A stretch of 64,000 bases of DNA from Accumulibacter phosphatis (GCF_000024165.1 NC_013194.1:2976001-3040000); one strand, 5' to 3'. Shown: positions 1 to 8,719, counted from the stretch's first letter. The notes: a model not told the origin generated them from the sequence alone. Translations and numbers: made by a program.

Positions 1-1
1 C

Positions 2-565
2 GTCGACGGCGACGGCATACCCTACCGGACGTATCCGGGTACCCATCCGACCAAGGGCGGCTACTTCACGCGCGGGTCGACCAAGAACGCCTATGCCGGC
101 TACTCGGAAGCCGGTGCCGACTACGTCTACAACATGCAGCGGCTGCTGCGCAAATTCGAGACGGCCAAGTCGCTGGTGCCGCTGCCGGTGCTCACCGCGG
201 CCAAATTCCCGGCGCGCTTCGCGGCGATCTTCTATGGCTCGACGAGCCCGGCGATGCACGAAGCGCTCGACGCGCTCGCCGAGCAGGGCATCTACATCAA
301 CGCCCTGCGCATCCGCGCCTTCCCGTTCCAGAACGAGATCGCCGATTTCATCGCCGCCCACTCGAAGGTTTTCGTGCTCGAGCAGAACCTCGACGGACAA
401 CTGACGACGCTGCTGATCAACGAAGCCGGCGTCAGCCCGGCGAGCCTGATTCGTGTCCTGCACTACGACGGCACGCCGATCACCGCGCGCTTCATCACCC
501 AGGAAATCGCCGAACGCGTCTCGCGCATCAATGTGCGTCCACTTCGTGAAGGGATGGTGGCCTGA
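2..565 (+). CDS. korA: 2-oxoacid:ferredoxin oxidoreductase, alpha subunit (C-terminal part)
   Basis: The gene enters from the left edge; about 187 codons are visible, in one open frame from base 2 to the TGA at 563-565. The visible part includes a Thr-Lys-Gly-Gly-Tyr-Phe segment near the start and a C-terminal domain ending in ...RPLREGMVA, as expected for the alpha subunit of 2-oxoglutarate or other 2-oxoacid:ferredoxin oxidoreductases. These enzymes decarboxylate a 2-oxoacid with CoA and pass electrons to ferredoxin in the cytoplasm. The beta subunit gene follows after one base, so the two form an operon. The family is assigned confidently; the exact 2-oxoacid substrate is inferred, and the N-terminal half cannot be seen. 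Confidence 0.88.
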   Translation, partial: VDGDGIPYRTYPGTHPTKGGYFTRGSTKNAYAGYSEAGADYVYNMQRLLRKFETAKSLVPLPVLTAAKFPARFAAIFYGSTSPAMHEALDALAEQGIYINALRIRAFPFQNEIADFIAAHSKVFVLEQNLDGQLTTLLINEAGVSPASLIRVLHYDGTPITARFITQEIAERVSRINVRPLREGMVA

Positions 566-566
566 A

Positions 567-1622
567 ATGACCTACCTCGCCAAACCCACGCTGCACCACC
601 CTAGCCTGACGAAGAATCGCGTCGGCTTCACGCGCCGCGACTACGAGGGCAAGATCTCGACGCTCTGCGCCGGCTGCGGCCACGACTCGATCTCGGCGGC
701 GATCATCCAGGCGTGCTGGGAACTCGACATCGAACCGCATCGCGTCGCCAAGCTCTCGGGAATCGGCTGCTCGTCGAAGACCCCCGACTACTTCCTCGGC
801 AACTCGCACGGCTTCAACACCGTCCACGGTCGCATGCCTTCGGTTCTCACCGGCGCCTACCTGGCCAACCGCGAGCTGATCTACCTGGGCGTCTCGGGCG
901 ATGGCGACTCGGCATCGATTGGCCTCGGCCAGTTCGCGCACGTCATGCGCCGTGGCGTCAACATGACCTACATCGTCGAGAACAACGGCGTCTATGGACT
1001 CACCAAGGGGCAGTTCTCGGCCACCGCCGACAAGGGCTCGAAATCCAAGCGCGGGCAGGTGAACAACGACGCGCCGCTCGACCTGGTGACCCTCGCCCTG
1101 GTCATGGGAGCAACCTTCGTCGGCCGCGGCTTTTCCGGCGACAAGACGCAGCTCGTGCCGCTGATCAAGGCCGCCCTCGCACATCAGGGAGCGGCGGTGA
1201 TCGACGTCCTCTCGCCATGCCTTGCCTTCAACAACCACACCGGCAGTACCAAGAGCTACGACTACGTGCGCGAGCACAACGAGGCGGTCAACCGCCTCGA
1301 CTTCTGGCCGCAGCGCGAAGAAATCACGGCCGAATATGGCGAGGGGGAGGTGACCGAAGTCCGCCAGCACGACGGATCGGTCGTCCGCCTGCGCAAACTG
1401 CACGCCGACTACGATCCCACCGACCGCATCCGGGCGATGAGTTACATCCAGGAGCACGCGGCGCGCGGTGAGGTCGTCACCGGCCTGCTCTACCTCGACG
1501 TTGACTCCGCTGACCTGCACGAGCAGCTCGGAACCGTCGACGCGCCACTGAACACACTTGGCGCCGCCGAACTCTGCCCGGGACTGGCTGCCCTCGAGAA
1601 GATCAACGCGTCGCTGCGCTAG
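567..1622 (+). CDS. korB: 2-oxoacid:ferredoxin oxidoreductase, beta subunit (TPP-binding)
   Basis: This 351-residue protein starts at the ATG right after the korA stop. The longer open frame upstream of that ATG overlaps korA and is not used. It binds thiamine diphosphate and an iron-sulfur cluster and works with KorA to form acyl-CoA and reduced ferredoxin. Visible marks are Cys-Ala-Gly-Cys-Gly-His near residue 33, GIGCSS near residue 64, the TPP motif GDGD at 111-114 with a downstream NNGVYGLTKGQ, and a length normal for the family. It is the last gene of the operon; the next open frame is a damaged gene about 85 bases on. The substrate is probably 2-oxoglutarate, by family resemblance only. 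Confidence 0.92.
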   Translation: MTYLAKPTLHHPSLTKNRVGFTRRDYEGKISTLCAGCGHDSISAAIIQACWELDIEPHRVAKLSGIGCSSKTPDYFLGNSHGFNTVHGRMPSVLTGAYLANRELIYLGVSGDGDSASIGLGQFAHVMRRGVNMTYIVENNGVYGLTKGQFSATADKGSKSKRGQVNNDAPLDLVTLALVMGATFVGRGFSGDKTQLVPLIKAALAHQGAAVIDVLSPCLAFNNHTGSTKSYDYVREHNEAVNRLDFWPQREEITAEYGEGEVTEVRQHDGSVVRLRKLHADYDPTDRIRAMSYIQEHAARGEVVTGLLYLDVDSADLHEQLGTVDAPLNTLGAAELCPGLAALEKINASLR

Positions 1623-1706
1623 CGAGGAGGTCCGAGGTTTTCGCCGGTCTGGCGGCCGGGAGTGGTTCCGCGTATTCTTGGCGCCTCCTCCCTCATCGCT
1701 CCAGCC

Positions 1707-2257
1707 ATGGCCATCTCTCGATGCAACAAGTGCGCTCATCTCGAGGAACAAGCAGATGGCCAGATCGGCGCCACTGTCGCCTGCCCTCGTTGCGGCAGTA
1801 CCACCCCGGTCTATCCGACTCTCTTCTTTGTTGGCAGGCTCCTCGAGAAGTACTTTGACGCCCAACGGCGTCGACCATCCGCCAGTTCTTCAACGGTGAA
1901 TGGCTGGAGTGGTTCGCGATGATGACCTGCCTGGCTTACTGCCAGGAACGCGCGAAGGAATTTTCCTGTGCCCGCCAGTTGGTCATCACGCTGAGCGACG
2001 AGGAACACTGCGAACTCGACGTATTCATGCTCATCGATAACCAACTGGCTCTCTGCATCGAGTGCAAGAGCGGTGAATATCGCCAGGACATCGACAGATA
2101 CGTCAGCTTGCGCAAGCGCCTCGGGCTGACCGGCAAGAAGCTCGTCATGTGCGTGGCGGGCCTCAGTGACGAACACGCCAGAGGGCTGACGGCGATGTAC
2201 GACCTCACCTTCGTCAGCGAGCAAGGCCTGCTGCCGCATCTCAGAACCCTCTTCTGA
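1707..2257 (+). pseudogene. Zinc-ribbon plus PD-(D/E)XK nuclease-like protein, frameshifted
   Basis: Two coding segments in different frames look like one broken gene. The first starts at ATG 1707 and encodes CNKC...CPRC (a zinc ribbon), then ...PTLFFVGRLLEKYFDAQ up to about 1865. The second is open from 1859 in another frame and reads STIRQFFNGEWLEWFAMM before running to the TGA at 2255-2257. It contains ELDVF and IECKSG, the D...ExK pattern of restriction-like nucleases (DUF1887/Card1-type proteins are one comparison). The first frame degenerates after DAQ and the second has no good start before 1919. This suggests an indel near 1858-1866, possibly with lost linker sequence. If the break is a sequencing error the gene would be intact. 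Confidence 0.55.
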
Positions 2258-2356
2258 TCCACGCTGGCCCACTGCCGCAACTGCCCCGCGACGACCTCAA
2301 CGGCGGATTTCGGACGCCTCGTGCAGTGAAAGAATCCGCGCAGCGGAGCCAACCCG

Positions 2357-2362
2357 TATAAT
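2357..2362 (+). promoter_or_regulatory. Candidate -10 box upstream of psd
   Basis: A perfect TATAAT lies 28 bases upstream of the psd GTG start, in an otherwise GC-rich gap. No convincing -35 hexamer is seen at 16-18 bases spacing, so this is a candidate only. Confidence 0.35.
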
Positions 2363-2390
2363 TGCAGATTCTCTCCCGCAGGCTCAATTC

Positions 2391-3248
2391 GTGTCCGACC
2401 GTCTCGCCGTACTGGCCCAGTACCTGTTACCGAAACAGGCACTCACCACACTCGCCGGCAGGCTCGCCGACACCGAAGCAGGCAGCCTCACCACCAGCGT
2501 CATTCGTTGGTTTGTGCAGCGCTATGGCGTCGATCTCAGCGAAGCCGTCGATTCTGACCCGGTCAGTTATCGCAGCTTCAACGAGTTCTTCACCCGGCCT
2601 CTACGCGCTGGAGCACGGCCGCTCGCCGACGCCGACTTCATCTGCCCGGTCGACGGCGCCATCAGCCAGTTCGGCGGCATCGAGCAGGACCAGATCTTCC
2701 AGGCCAAGGGTCATCGATACTCGACCACAGCGCTCGTCGGCGGCGACGGCGAACTCGCCTCGCGCTTCGCCGACGGGGCCTTTGCCACGCTGTACCTGAG
2801 CCCGCGTGACTATCACCGGATTCACATGCCGGTCGGCGGGCGCCTGCGGCGCATGATCCATGTTCCCGGCGAGTTGTTCTCCGTTAATCCCGCAACCGCA
2901 CGCGGCGTCCCCGGCCTCTTCGCGCGCAACGAGCGAGTCGTCTGCGTCTTCGATGCCGAGTTCGGCAGCTTCGTGCTGACCCTGGTCGGCGCCACCATCG
3001 TCGGCAGCATGGCGACGGTCTGGCATGGCACGGTCAACCCACCGCGCGGCAGCCAGATTCGCGAGTGGCTCTATGACGACCAGCAGGTTCTCCTCAAGCA
3101 GGGCGAGGAAATGGGCCGCTTCCTGCTCGGCTCGACGGTGGTCATGCTTTTCCCGCGAGATACCTTGCGCTTCAACCCGACCTGGACCGCCACCCGCGCG
3201 ATCCGCATGGGTGAAGCGATGGCCTGCAAGGCTGGCGCAGCGAGCTGA
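2391..3248 (+). CDS. psd: Phosphatidylserine decarboxylase proenzyme
   Basis: This 285-residue enzyme converts phosphatidylserine to phosphatidylethanolamine at the inner membrane. The start is a GTG at 2391; the protein opens MSDRLAVLAQYLLPKQ. Family marks are FNEFFTR near residue 64, PVDG near residue 86, YHRIHMP near residue 144, and the self-cleavage site LGST at 246-249. Ser248 becomes the pyruvoyl group of the alpha chain. The length fits the E. coli-type single-domain proenzyme. It stands alone: the gene before is broken and the next runs the other way. Confidence 0.95.
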   Translation: MSDRLAVLAQYLLPKQALTTLAGRLADTEAGSLTTSVIRWFVQRYGVDLSEAVDSDPVSYRSFNEFFTRPLRAGARPLADADFICPVDGAISQFGGIEQDQIFQAKGHRYSTTALVGGDGELASRFADGAFATLYLSPRDYHRIHMPVGGRLRRMIHVPGELFSVNPATARGVPGLFARNERVVCVFDAEFGSFVLTLVGATIVGSMATVWHGTVNPPRGSQIREWLYDDQQVLLKQGEEMGRFLLGSTVVMLFPRDTLRFNPTWTATRAIRMGEAMACKAGAAS

Positions 3249-3309
3249 AAGTCGGCGATCCTGCGATCGCGGCACAGACTGAGGCGGGAGCGAGCTGGCG
3301 ACGCGCCAC

Positions 3310-5067
3310 TCAAGGGCGGCGGCTGAAGTGCAGTGTGCTTCCGGGAACCACGCCAAAGCTCGCCAGAGTCCGCTCGAGCGTCGCATCATCCAGCGCATGC
3401 CAGGCGTCCTGGATGTCGGGTGGCGGCGTGACCTTCGCTTGCCACATCCCTGGGGCGAGTTGCAGGTCTTCGGCCACGTGGGCGAGCGATACTTCCGGCA
3501 TCGTCTGGAATAGTCGCCGCTCTGGTTCGCCGCGCTCGCCGACCACCTCGACGAAGAAGCGGCTGTCCGTGCAACTGAGCAACTCCAGCACATCGATGCG
3601 GCCGCTTGCGATCTCGCGGAACACCGAGTCCGCGACGACATGCAGCACGAGCCGGCAGTCGACGTGGGGATGCGCGCGCCGCCAGCTCGCCCAAGCGGTC
3701 ACTGTCTGGACGAACGAGAAGCGCTCGGGGTAGTTGCGCACCTTCCAGTGCGCGAGGTCCACCTTATCCTGCCCGCCGGTGGCGAGCAACTGCATGCGGA
3801 TGCATCGGAAGCGCGGTGCGACCCATTCGAACAGCGCGAGCGAAGCGTCGCGGACCTCCGCAAGGCTCCGCTCGTCGGCCTCGTTGCGCGCCCGTACGGC
3901 AAACACCGGCAACGCACCGAACTGCCCCAGGTACGGCGACGGCAGCCGGTCCGGCATGGGCTGCACGGCCTGCCATTGGCAAAGCACGCTGCGAATGCCG
4001 GGCGAGAAGAAGAAGTTGTCGCCGCTGCCACCCGCACTTACCGCAAGACACTCGCCGTCGGCTGCGGCGGTGGGCAAAGGGCCACGGATCACCTCGAGGT
4101 CGGGAACGCTCCTCCAGTGCTCGGTGCCTGTATCTTCGATGCGACCCCAGCTCCATGTTGTGGCCGTGCGGTGCGGCCGCGACAACTGGTCGGCCAGGGC
4201 GTTCAGCCGAGCGCAGACCTGACCGTGTTCACCCTTCGGGTACTCGACGACGACGATCTGGAAGCGCGCCAACATGAACTCTGGATCCACTTCGCCCTCT
4301 GGGATGAAGGCATAGTGGGTGCGCGCACCGGGCCCGTAGAACTCGAGGACTTCCCCGAACAGCTCTTGCAGATAGGTTTCCTGCAGGCCTGCTCCCAGGA
4401 ACAGCAACGAGCGCTGGCGGAACACCTCGGCGAACGCGCGCCGGAAGTGCGCATCTCGATAGGTAACCCGCCGATACTCCTCGTGGCCAACCACGAGTTG
4501 CTGCTCGAGAGCAGTCAGGTCCTCCGCATGCACGCCGAGGTGCGGCAGGTCGGCCAGATAGCCCTGCAACGCCCACAGCAGCGGGCGGCCAACGTTAGTC
4601 AGCGACGTAAGAACGCGCTGGCAATCCTCGGCGCTGCGCCCGAGCACCGCGAAGTCACGTCCCGCCGCGAAGCGGCAGAGCGCGGCGGCGTAGCAGTTGT
4701 CGTAGTTGGTCGTCACGACCAGCGGCCAGCCGAGACGCGCCAGAGCGTCTGTCTGTGCCAGCGCCGACGGACTCTCGTCTGGCCTGGTGAGCAGACTGGC
4801 ACGCACCGCGGTCGCGAACTTCCCGGGTGCGGCGCGCTTGAGCATGCGCACGGCAAGGTTGGCGCGCCTGACCAGGGTTTCCCGTGGAGCATCGGCGGCA
4901 AGTGGCATCTCGGCCATCCCGGCCGCACGTTCGAGGGCCTGGATGAACGCCGGCCAACCGTTGCAGACCGGAGCACTCATGCCGGCGCCAATGAAGGGCA
5001 CGAGACGCCCTGATTCAAAGGTCGAAACCAAGCGCGGCAACACAGTCTCGAAATCAGGGATCAGCAT
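3310..5067 (-). CDS. SIR2-like domain protein with atypical catalytic position
   Basis: This 585-residue protein has an N-terminal SIR2_2-type NAD-binding fold and a long C-terminal region of unknown fold. The ATG at 5067 is chosen because GGAGGTG lies just upstream; the open frame itself extends further, to 5136. The SIR2 marks are FIGAGMS (residues 25-31), TTNYD (119-123) and a later LLFLGAGLQETYLQ that matches the usual FLG(Y/F)S segment. Where family members usually have a Leu-His-Gly the protein reads Ala-Leu-Gln-Gly (166-169), so the usual catalytic histidine appears to be glutamine. Many bacterial SIR2_2 proteins act as NAD-depleting defence effectors. Whether this one is active, or only binds nucleotide, is open. 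It is a single-gene unit. Confidence 0.75.
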   Translation of the reverse strand: MLIPDFETVLPRLVSTFESGRLVPFIGAGMSAPVCNGWPAFIQALERAAGMAEMPLAADAPRETLVRRANLAVRMLKRAAPGKFATAVRASLLTRPDESPSALAQTDALARLGWPLVVTTNYDNCYAAALCRFAAGRDFAVLGRSAEDCQRVLTSLTNVGRPLLWALQGYLADLPHLGVHAEDLTALEQQLVVGHEEYRRVTYRDAHFRRAFAEVFRQRSLLFLGAGLQETYLQELFGEVLEFYGPGARTHYAFIPEGEVDPEFMLARFQIVVVEYPKGEHGQVCARLNALADQLSRPHRTATTWSWGRIEDTGTEHWRSVPDLEVIRGPLPTAAADGECLAVSAGGSGDNFFFSPGIRSVLCQWQAVQPMPDRLPSPYLGQFGALPVFAVRARNEADERSLAEVRDASLALFEWVAPRFRCIRMQLLATGGQDKVDLAHWKVRNYPERFSFVQTVTAWASWRRAHPHVDCRLVLHVVADSVFREIASGRIDVLELLSCTDSRFFVEVVGERGEPERRLFQTMPEVSLAHVAEDLQLAPGMWQAKVTPPPDIQDAWHALDDATLERTLASFGVVPGSTLHFSRRP

Positions 5068-5472
5068 GAGGGCACCTCCGCAAGTACAGGAAATCCAGGG
5101 CACCTCAACAATAGGAGCCCCATGAAACGGCGTCAATCTCTGACGGACTCGCGTGAGCCCCCTGGAAAGTCGTCCGCCGTCCGCCCCGTTCAGCGCCTGC
5201 GTCGTCCCACGGCGCTGACGGTAACAGTCTCTCTTTGGCTTCGAGGGCTACGCGTTGGCGCCTTCAGCCTGCCACCAACCAGGCGATGTACGCTGATCCA
5301 CCTCGTATTCGAGCACCGGTTGAGGCGGCGGTTCGGGCTCGCCCATCGTGGTGTCGAGCATCTCGCCGAGCCGGCCGCGCTGGCGGATCTCAGATCGCAT
5401 CGCTGGATGACCCACCTTCCCGGCCGTTCGCATTCAACCCACCCTCGTCACGGATTTCCTCCGGGCAGATCC
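5068..5472. other. Intergenic region upstream of the SIR2-like gene
   Basis: About 400 bases separate the SIR2-like gene start from the DUF4166 gene end. A minus-strand open frame at 5248-5433 has G/C-rich third positions over its middle (MLDTTMGEPEPPPQ and neighbours). It could be a small gene or a decayed fragment, but I recognise no family. The promoter of the SIR2-like gene must lie in the 5068-5150 part; no clear boxes were seen. Confidence 0.3.
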
Positions 5473-6042
5473 TCAGGCCGCCTCGAACTCTCCCGAGTAG
5501 CGAAATACCTGACCGAACAGCGGGTGCGTCAGGCGGAAATCCATGACGAAATGGGTTGCGTCCACGGCCTCCTCGACGATGCTGGTACGCCCGAGTAGCA
5601 GCCATTCGGGGATCGGTAGCAACAGCGGCCCCAGTTTCACGACGAACCTGACGCCGCAGTAATGCAGCTGACCACCCACCACGCGCGCAGCCATCTGCAG
5701 GCCGAGTAGCGGATTGACGAACTCGATGATCTGATTGCCGCCGGCCACAACCCAGAAGCTGTCGAAGGTGAGCACCCTCCCGTCGGGGTAGGTGATGGTC
5801 CGCCGCCAGTATTGTCGATCGCCGACGACGCTCTTCTCGACTAGCGTGGACACGTGCCGACCACCGCGATCGACGAGGGCTCCGATGACGCGCAGCAGAC
5901 TCAGGCAGGGCTGAATGAATCGCGGATACTCGATATCCAGGTGACCGCTATCCCGCGTCGTGCCAAAGCGATGGTGCGCCTGCAAGGCCGCTGGCAGCTT
6001 GTCCCAGTCGGCGCCAAGTGCACACTGCATCAGGCTGTTCAT
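5473..6042 (-). CDS. DUF4166 domain protein
   Basis: The 189-residue protein starts at ATG 6042 (MNSLMQCALGADWDKLP), inside a longer frame whose N-terminal part reads as shadow sequence. Segments such as YWRRTITYPDGRVLTF and DFRLTHPLFGQVFRYSGEF are typical of DUF4166, a domain often fused to or next to NAD(P)-binding SDR-like proteins. The start overlaps the end of the DUF2269 gene by 4 bases. Together with the SDR gene it forms a three-gene operon. The biochemical role is unknown. The SDR and membrane partners suggest lipid or envelope metabolism, but that is inference. Confidence 0.75.
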   Translation of the reverse strand: MNSLMQCALGADWDKLPAALQAHHRFGTTRDSGHLDIEYPRFIQPCLSLLRVIGALVDRGGRHVSTLVEKSVVGDRQYWRRTITYPDGRVLTFDSFWVVAGGNQIIEFVNPLLGLQMAARVVGGQLHYCGVRFVVKLGPLLLPIPEWLLLGRTSIVEEAVDATHFVMDFRLTHPLFGQVFRYSGEFEAA

Positions 6043-6518
6043 GATCCAACTCCCGGTATGTCCTTGGAAACCATCAGCGCCACGACGAGCACCATCGACG
6101 TAAAGGCCGGGACGCCCAACCAGAACCACCAGCGCGCCATTCGCCAGTAGATCTCGGGCAGCGATGACTCGTGGGCGACCGCGTCGGCGGCAAGGCTCTG
6201 CATGCGGATCTGCAGCCAGACCACCGGGATCCAGCAAGCCCCGGCGAGGACGAACAGGCTGAAGCTGGCTACGATCCATGGGGTAGACAGCGGCAGATCG
6301 AGCAGATACACCATCCACAGGCCACTCAGCGGCTGGAAGATCACGGTCGGCGTCGTGAAGATCCAGTCGGCCAGAACGACCTGCCGATTCGTGGCGGCGA
6401 TGTGCGCGACGTTACCGCTACGGTCGGCCATCCACTTGTAGAACGCACTGCCAAGGCCGGTACCGAAGAGCAACACCATGCTGAGAATGTGCAGTGTCTT
6501 GAGAGCGGTGTAGGCCAT
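6039..6518 (-). CDS. DUF2269 family integral membrane protein
   Basis: This is a 159-residue hydrophobic protein with about four membrane spans: near residues 7-25, 55-75, 82-102 and 132-150. It opens MAYTALKTLHILSMVLLFGT, typical of the DUF2269 family of predicted inner-membrane proteins. Two ATG codons are adjacent (6521 and 6518); the second is annotated. The start overlaps the last base of the SDR gene and its end overlaps the DUF4166 start, so the three are translationally coupled. The open frame upstream of the start (to 7124) is a shadow of the SDR gene. Function is unknown. Confidence 0.8.
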   Translation of the reverse strand: MAYTALKTLHILSMVLLFGTGLGSAFYKWMADRSGNVAHIAATNRQVVLADWIFTTPTVIFQPLSGLWMVYLLDLPLSTPWIVASFSLFVLAGACWIPVVWLQIRMQSLAADAVAHESSLPEIYWRMARWWFWLGVPAFTSMVLVVALMVSKDIPGVGS

Positions 6519-7381
6519 CATGGCCTCCCGGTGGGAACGAGGTCCGAGAAGAACAGGCGCGTTTCGACGGCCAGCGGCATACGCCCCAGGAAGCGCGTCA
6601 GCGGCTGAACATCGGCCCGACAGCCCGCTTGCAGCATGCGCAGATTCTCGGGTTGCAGCAGGGGACTGAAATGACGCCCCAGGCGCGCCAGCGCCAGCGC
6701 CAGCGGCAACGGTATGTGGAACATCGCGGCACGCGGCAAGCCTTGGGCCTGACGCATCGACTGCAGCCAGTCGGCAAAAGTGATCGCTTCGTTGCCGACG
6801 ACGTCCAGCGTCTGTCGTGTCGTCGATGTGCTGAGGCTCTGCAGCACCGTCGCCACCACATCGCTGATGTGGACCGGCTGCAGCGCTTGCTGCCCGTCGC
6901 CGATCACCGGAATCAGCGGCAATGTCGCCAGCCGCATGAACAGGTCGGCGCTCTTGCCGCCCCGACCATAGATCAGTGAAGGACGCAGCACGAACCAGTC
7001 GAGGTCGAGGCTGCGCAAGCAGTCGTCGGCGGCACGCTTGCTCAGGTGGTAGGCAGAGAACGCGCTCGCATCGGCGCCCAGCGCCGAGATCTGCAGCACC
7101 CGGCGAATCCCTGCCTGCGAGCACGCGCGAAACAAGGCGCTCGGGGCCGTGCGATGCAGGAGCTCAAATCGCTGGGAGCCGCTTTCGCCAATGATTCCGA
7201 CGCTGTTGATGACGGCATCGACCCCTGCGAGATGCGGCAACCAATCCGCCTCGGCCTGCATGCGGCAATAGTCGATGCCGTGGCGACGTGACGCCGGCTT
7301 CAACCGGTGACCGGCGGCTGCCAGAGCGCTCGCAACGTTGCGGCCGATGAAGCCGCTGGCGCCGGTAAGCAGCACGTTCAA
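6518..7381 (-). CDS. NAD(P)-binding SDR/NmrA-like oxidoreductase
   Basis: This 287-residue protein is predicted to start at a TTG (7381), giving LNVLLTGASGFIGRN. The Rossmann motif TGASGFIG thus sits at the very N terminus, as in atypical extended SDRs related to NDUFA9-type and NmrA-type proteins. YHLSK provides the Tyr-x-x-x-Lys pair. The frame continues upstream to 7582, but that part (7382-7549) has poor codon use and a different frame there looks coding, so the TTG start is preferred. It is the first enzyme gene of the SDR-DUF2269-DUF4166 operon. The substrate is unknown. Confidence 0.8.
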   Translation of the reverse strand: MNVLLTGASGFIGRNVASALAAAGHRLKPASRRHGIDYCRMQAEADWLPHLAGVDAVINSVGIIGESGSQRFELLHRTAPSALFRACSQAGIRRVLQISALGADASAFSAYHLSKRAADDCLRSLDLDWFVLRPSLIYGRGGKSADLFMRLATLPLIPVIGDGQQALQPVHISDVVATVLQSLSTSTTRQTLDVVGNEAITFADWLQSMRQAQGLPRAAMFHIPLPLALALARLGRHFSPLLQPENLRMLQAGCRADVQPLTRFLGRMPLAVETRLFFSDLVPTGRP

Positions 7382-7539
7382 GCCGCGTTCCCCGGCGGTT
7401 CCCAGGCCTTCACGAATTGGCCCAGGCGCTTGCCGATCGAATGCAGCCCGCTCGGCAAGCCGCACCTGGCAGCCTCCAGCACGCAACGCCGGCTGTCCAG
7501 CGGGTCGCCGAAGTGCGTGAATATCTCCACCGCCGGCAC
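7378..7539 (-). CDS. Possible small protein overlapping the SDR start
   Basis: A 53-codon frame runs from a GTG at 7539 to a TGA that overlaps the SDR TTG start (TTGA overlap). Its codon use is strongly coding-like, with G/C at most third positions. The protein contains FTHFGDPLDSRRCVLEAARC and ends in WEPPGNAA. An ATG with an AGGAG box lies just upstream at 7549 but in another frame, so the true start may have been shifted by an indel. I recognise no family. It is either a genuine short coupled gene or the tail of a damaged one. Confidence 0.4.
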   Translation of the reverse strand: MPAVEIFTHFGDPLDSRRCVLEAARCGLPSGLHSIGKRLGQFVKAWEPPGNAA

Positions 7540-7696
7540 GATCGTTCATGATGGGCTCCTGATCAGTAATTGGAGCCTTCACTTTGGCGACTGGCGCCTT
7601 GAGATTCTTCCGATCCGATCGAAGCGGAACCGCTTATTGCTCCGGAAAGATCATTTCGGAACAGGAATTGCCACCAAAGCCGCGATCAGGGCACCA

Positions 7697-8719
7697 TCAG
7701 GGCGTCCGAAGCTTGGCATTCAGCTTGCGGTACTGGCCGGGTGTCATTCCCTCGATCTCGCGAAACGCTTCGTAGAAATTCGATTGCGAGGTGAAGCCAA
7801 CGCCGAGCCCAACGGACAGGACCGAGGCGGATGGCTCGGCGCACAACATGGCCTTGGCAGCGTCAATGCGCTGTTCACGCAAGTACCGGGAAAAGCCCTT
7901 GCCCAGCCGCGCATTGATCAACTCCGACAACTGGTGGGTGCTGAGTCCCAGGCGTTCTGCCAGACGTCGCAGGTTCAATTCCGAATCGGCGTAGATCCGG
8001 TCGGTGCTCATCAGCGTGGCCAGTTTGACCAGCAGCGTATCGCAGTCCACGTTGGTGAGCGTGGAGCTCGCATAGGCCGTCTGGACCGTCTCCCTGACTT
8101 CGGCGGAAAGCTGCGGCCGCAGGCCGAGCGTCGTCTGCACCAGCACGAACGCCACGCCTATCGAGATCGCATAGAGGCAGTAAAACAGCTTGTCCGGCAA
8201 CGCCTGCTGTGACAATCCGAGAACGGAAACGCCAACGGCAATCGCGAAGACGCTCCCGAGCAGCAGCATCTCCTGATGGAAGCCGGCTCGTTCGCGACGC
8301 AGCGCATAAAGACTGCGCCCCAGCCACGACAAGTATCCGGCGCCCACGATGAACGCCAGCGGCAGAGCCAGTTCGCCCGGAAGCAAGGGGGACACCGCGA
8401 AGGGCAGCGCATGCCCGAGCAGCGCCACCTTGTTCCGACCTGGAACTTGCGGGCGCAGTAGCGGCTGGCTGAACAGGAAGAAAGCTGGCGCCACGGCAAA
8501 CAGCGTCATGTGGTACGGGACTGTCTCCACCCATGGCCGATCGAGGTAGAGCCACGCAAAATGGGCCGACTGCAAGCCGCTCAACGCCAGCAGCAGCACC
8601 AGCCCCATCGCTCTCGACAGCGCCTGGCCCTGATAGTGCTCGCGACGGAAATGTGTCAGCGCAAGGGTGAGCGCGCTGAATAGCGAGAAGCCGATGAGAA
8701 GCAGCGCGAGTGAGGTCAA
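7697..8719 (-). CDS. Membrane-anchored AraC-family transcriptional regulator
   Basis: This 340-residue protein has an N-terminal half of about six or seven predicted membrane helices (starting LALLLIGFSLFSALTLAL) and a C-terminal AraC-type double helix-turn-helix from about residue 235. The second helix-turn-helix carries the signature VGFTSQSNFYEAFREIEGMTP. The start is a TTG at 8719; an in-frame stop sits a few codons upstream, so no longer start is possible. Regulators of this layout sense signals in or at the membrane. It lies directly upstream of the SDR-DUF2269-DUF4166 operon on the same strand and may control it; the gap of about 160 bases before the small ORF would allow an operator. 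That link is inferred. Confidence 0.82.
   Translation of the reverse strand: MTSLALLLIGFSLFSALTLALTHFRREHYQGQALSRAMGLVLLLALSGLQSAHFAWLYLDRPWVETVPYHMTLFAVAPAFFLFSQPLLRPQVPGRNKVALLGHALPFAVSPLLPGELALPLAFIVGAGYLSWLGRSLYALRRERAGFHQEMLLLGSVFAIAVGVSVLGLSQQALPDKLFYCLYAISIGVAFVLVQTTLGLRPQLSAEVRETVQTAYASSTLTNVDCDTLLVKLATLMSTDRIYADSELNLRRLAERLGLSTHQLSELINARLGKGFSRYLREQRIDAAKAMLCAEPSASVLSVGLGVGFTSQSNFYEAFREIEGMTPGQYRKLNAKLRTP

Noticed and set aside
528..1865. 445-codon minus-strand frame opposite korB
   Set aside because: Shadow of korB with no domain signal.
3253..3268. GCGATCCTGCGATCGC hairpin as psd terminator
   Set aside because: The stem is only six pairs and no T tract follows, so it is too weak to call.
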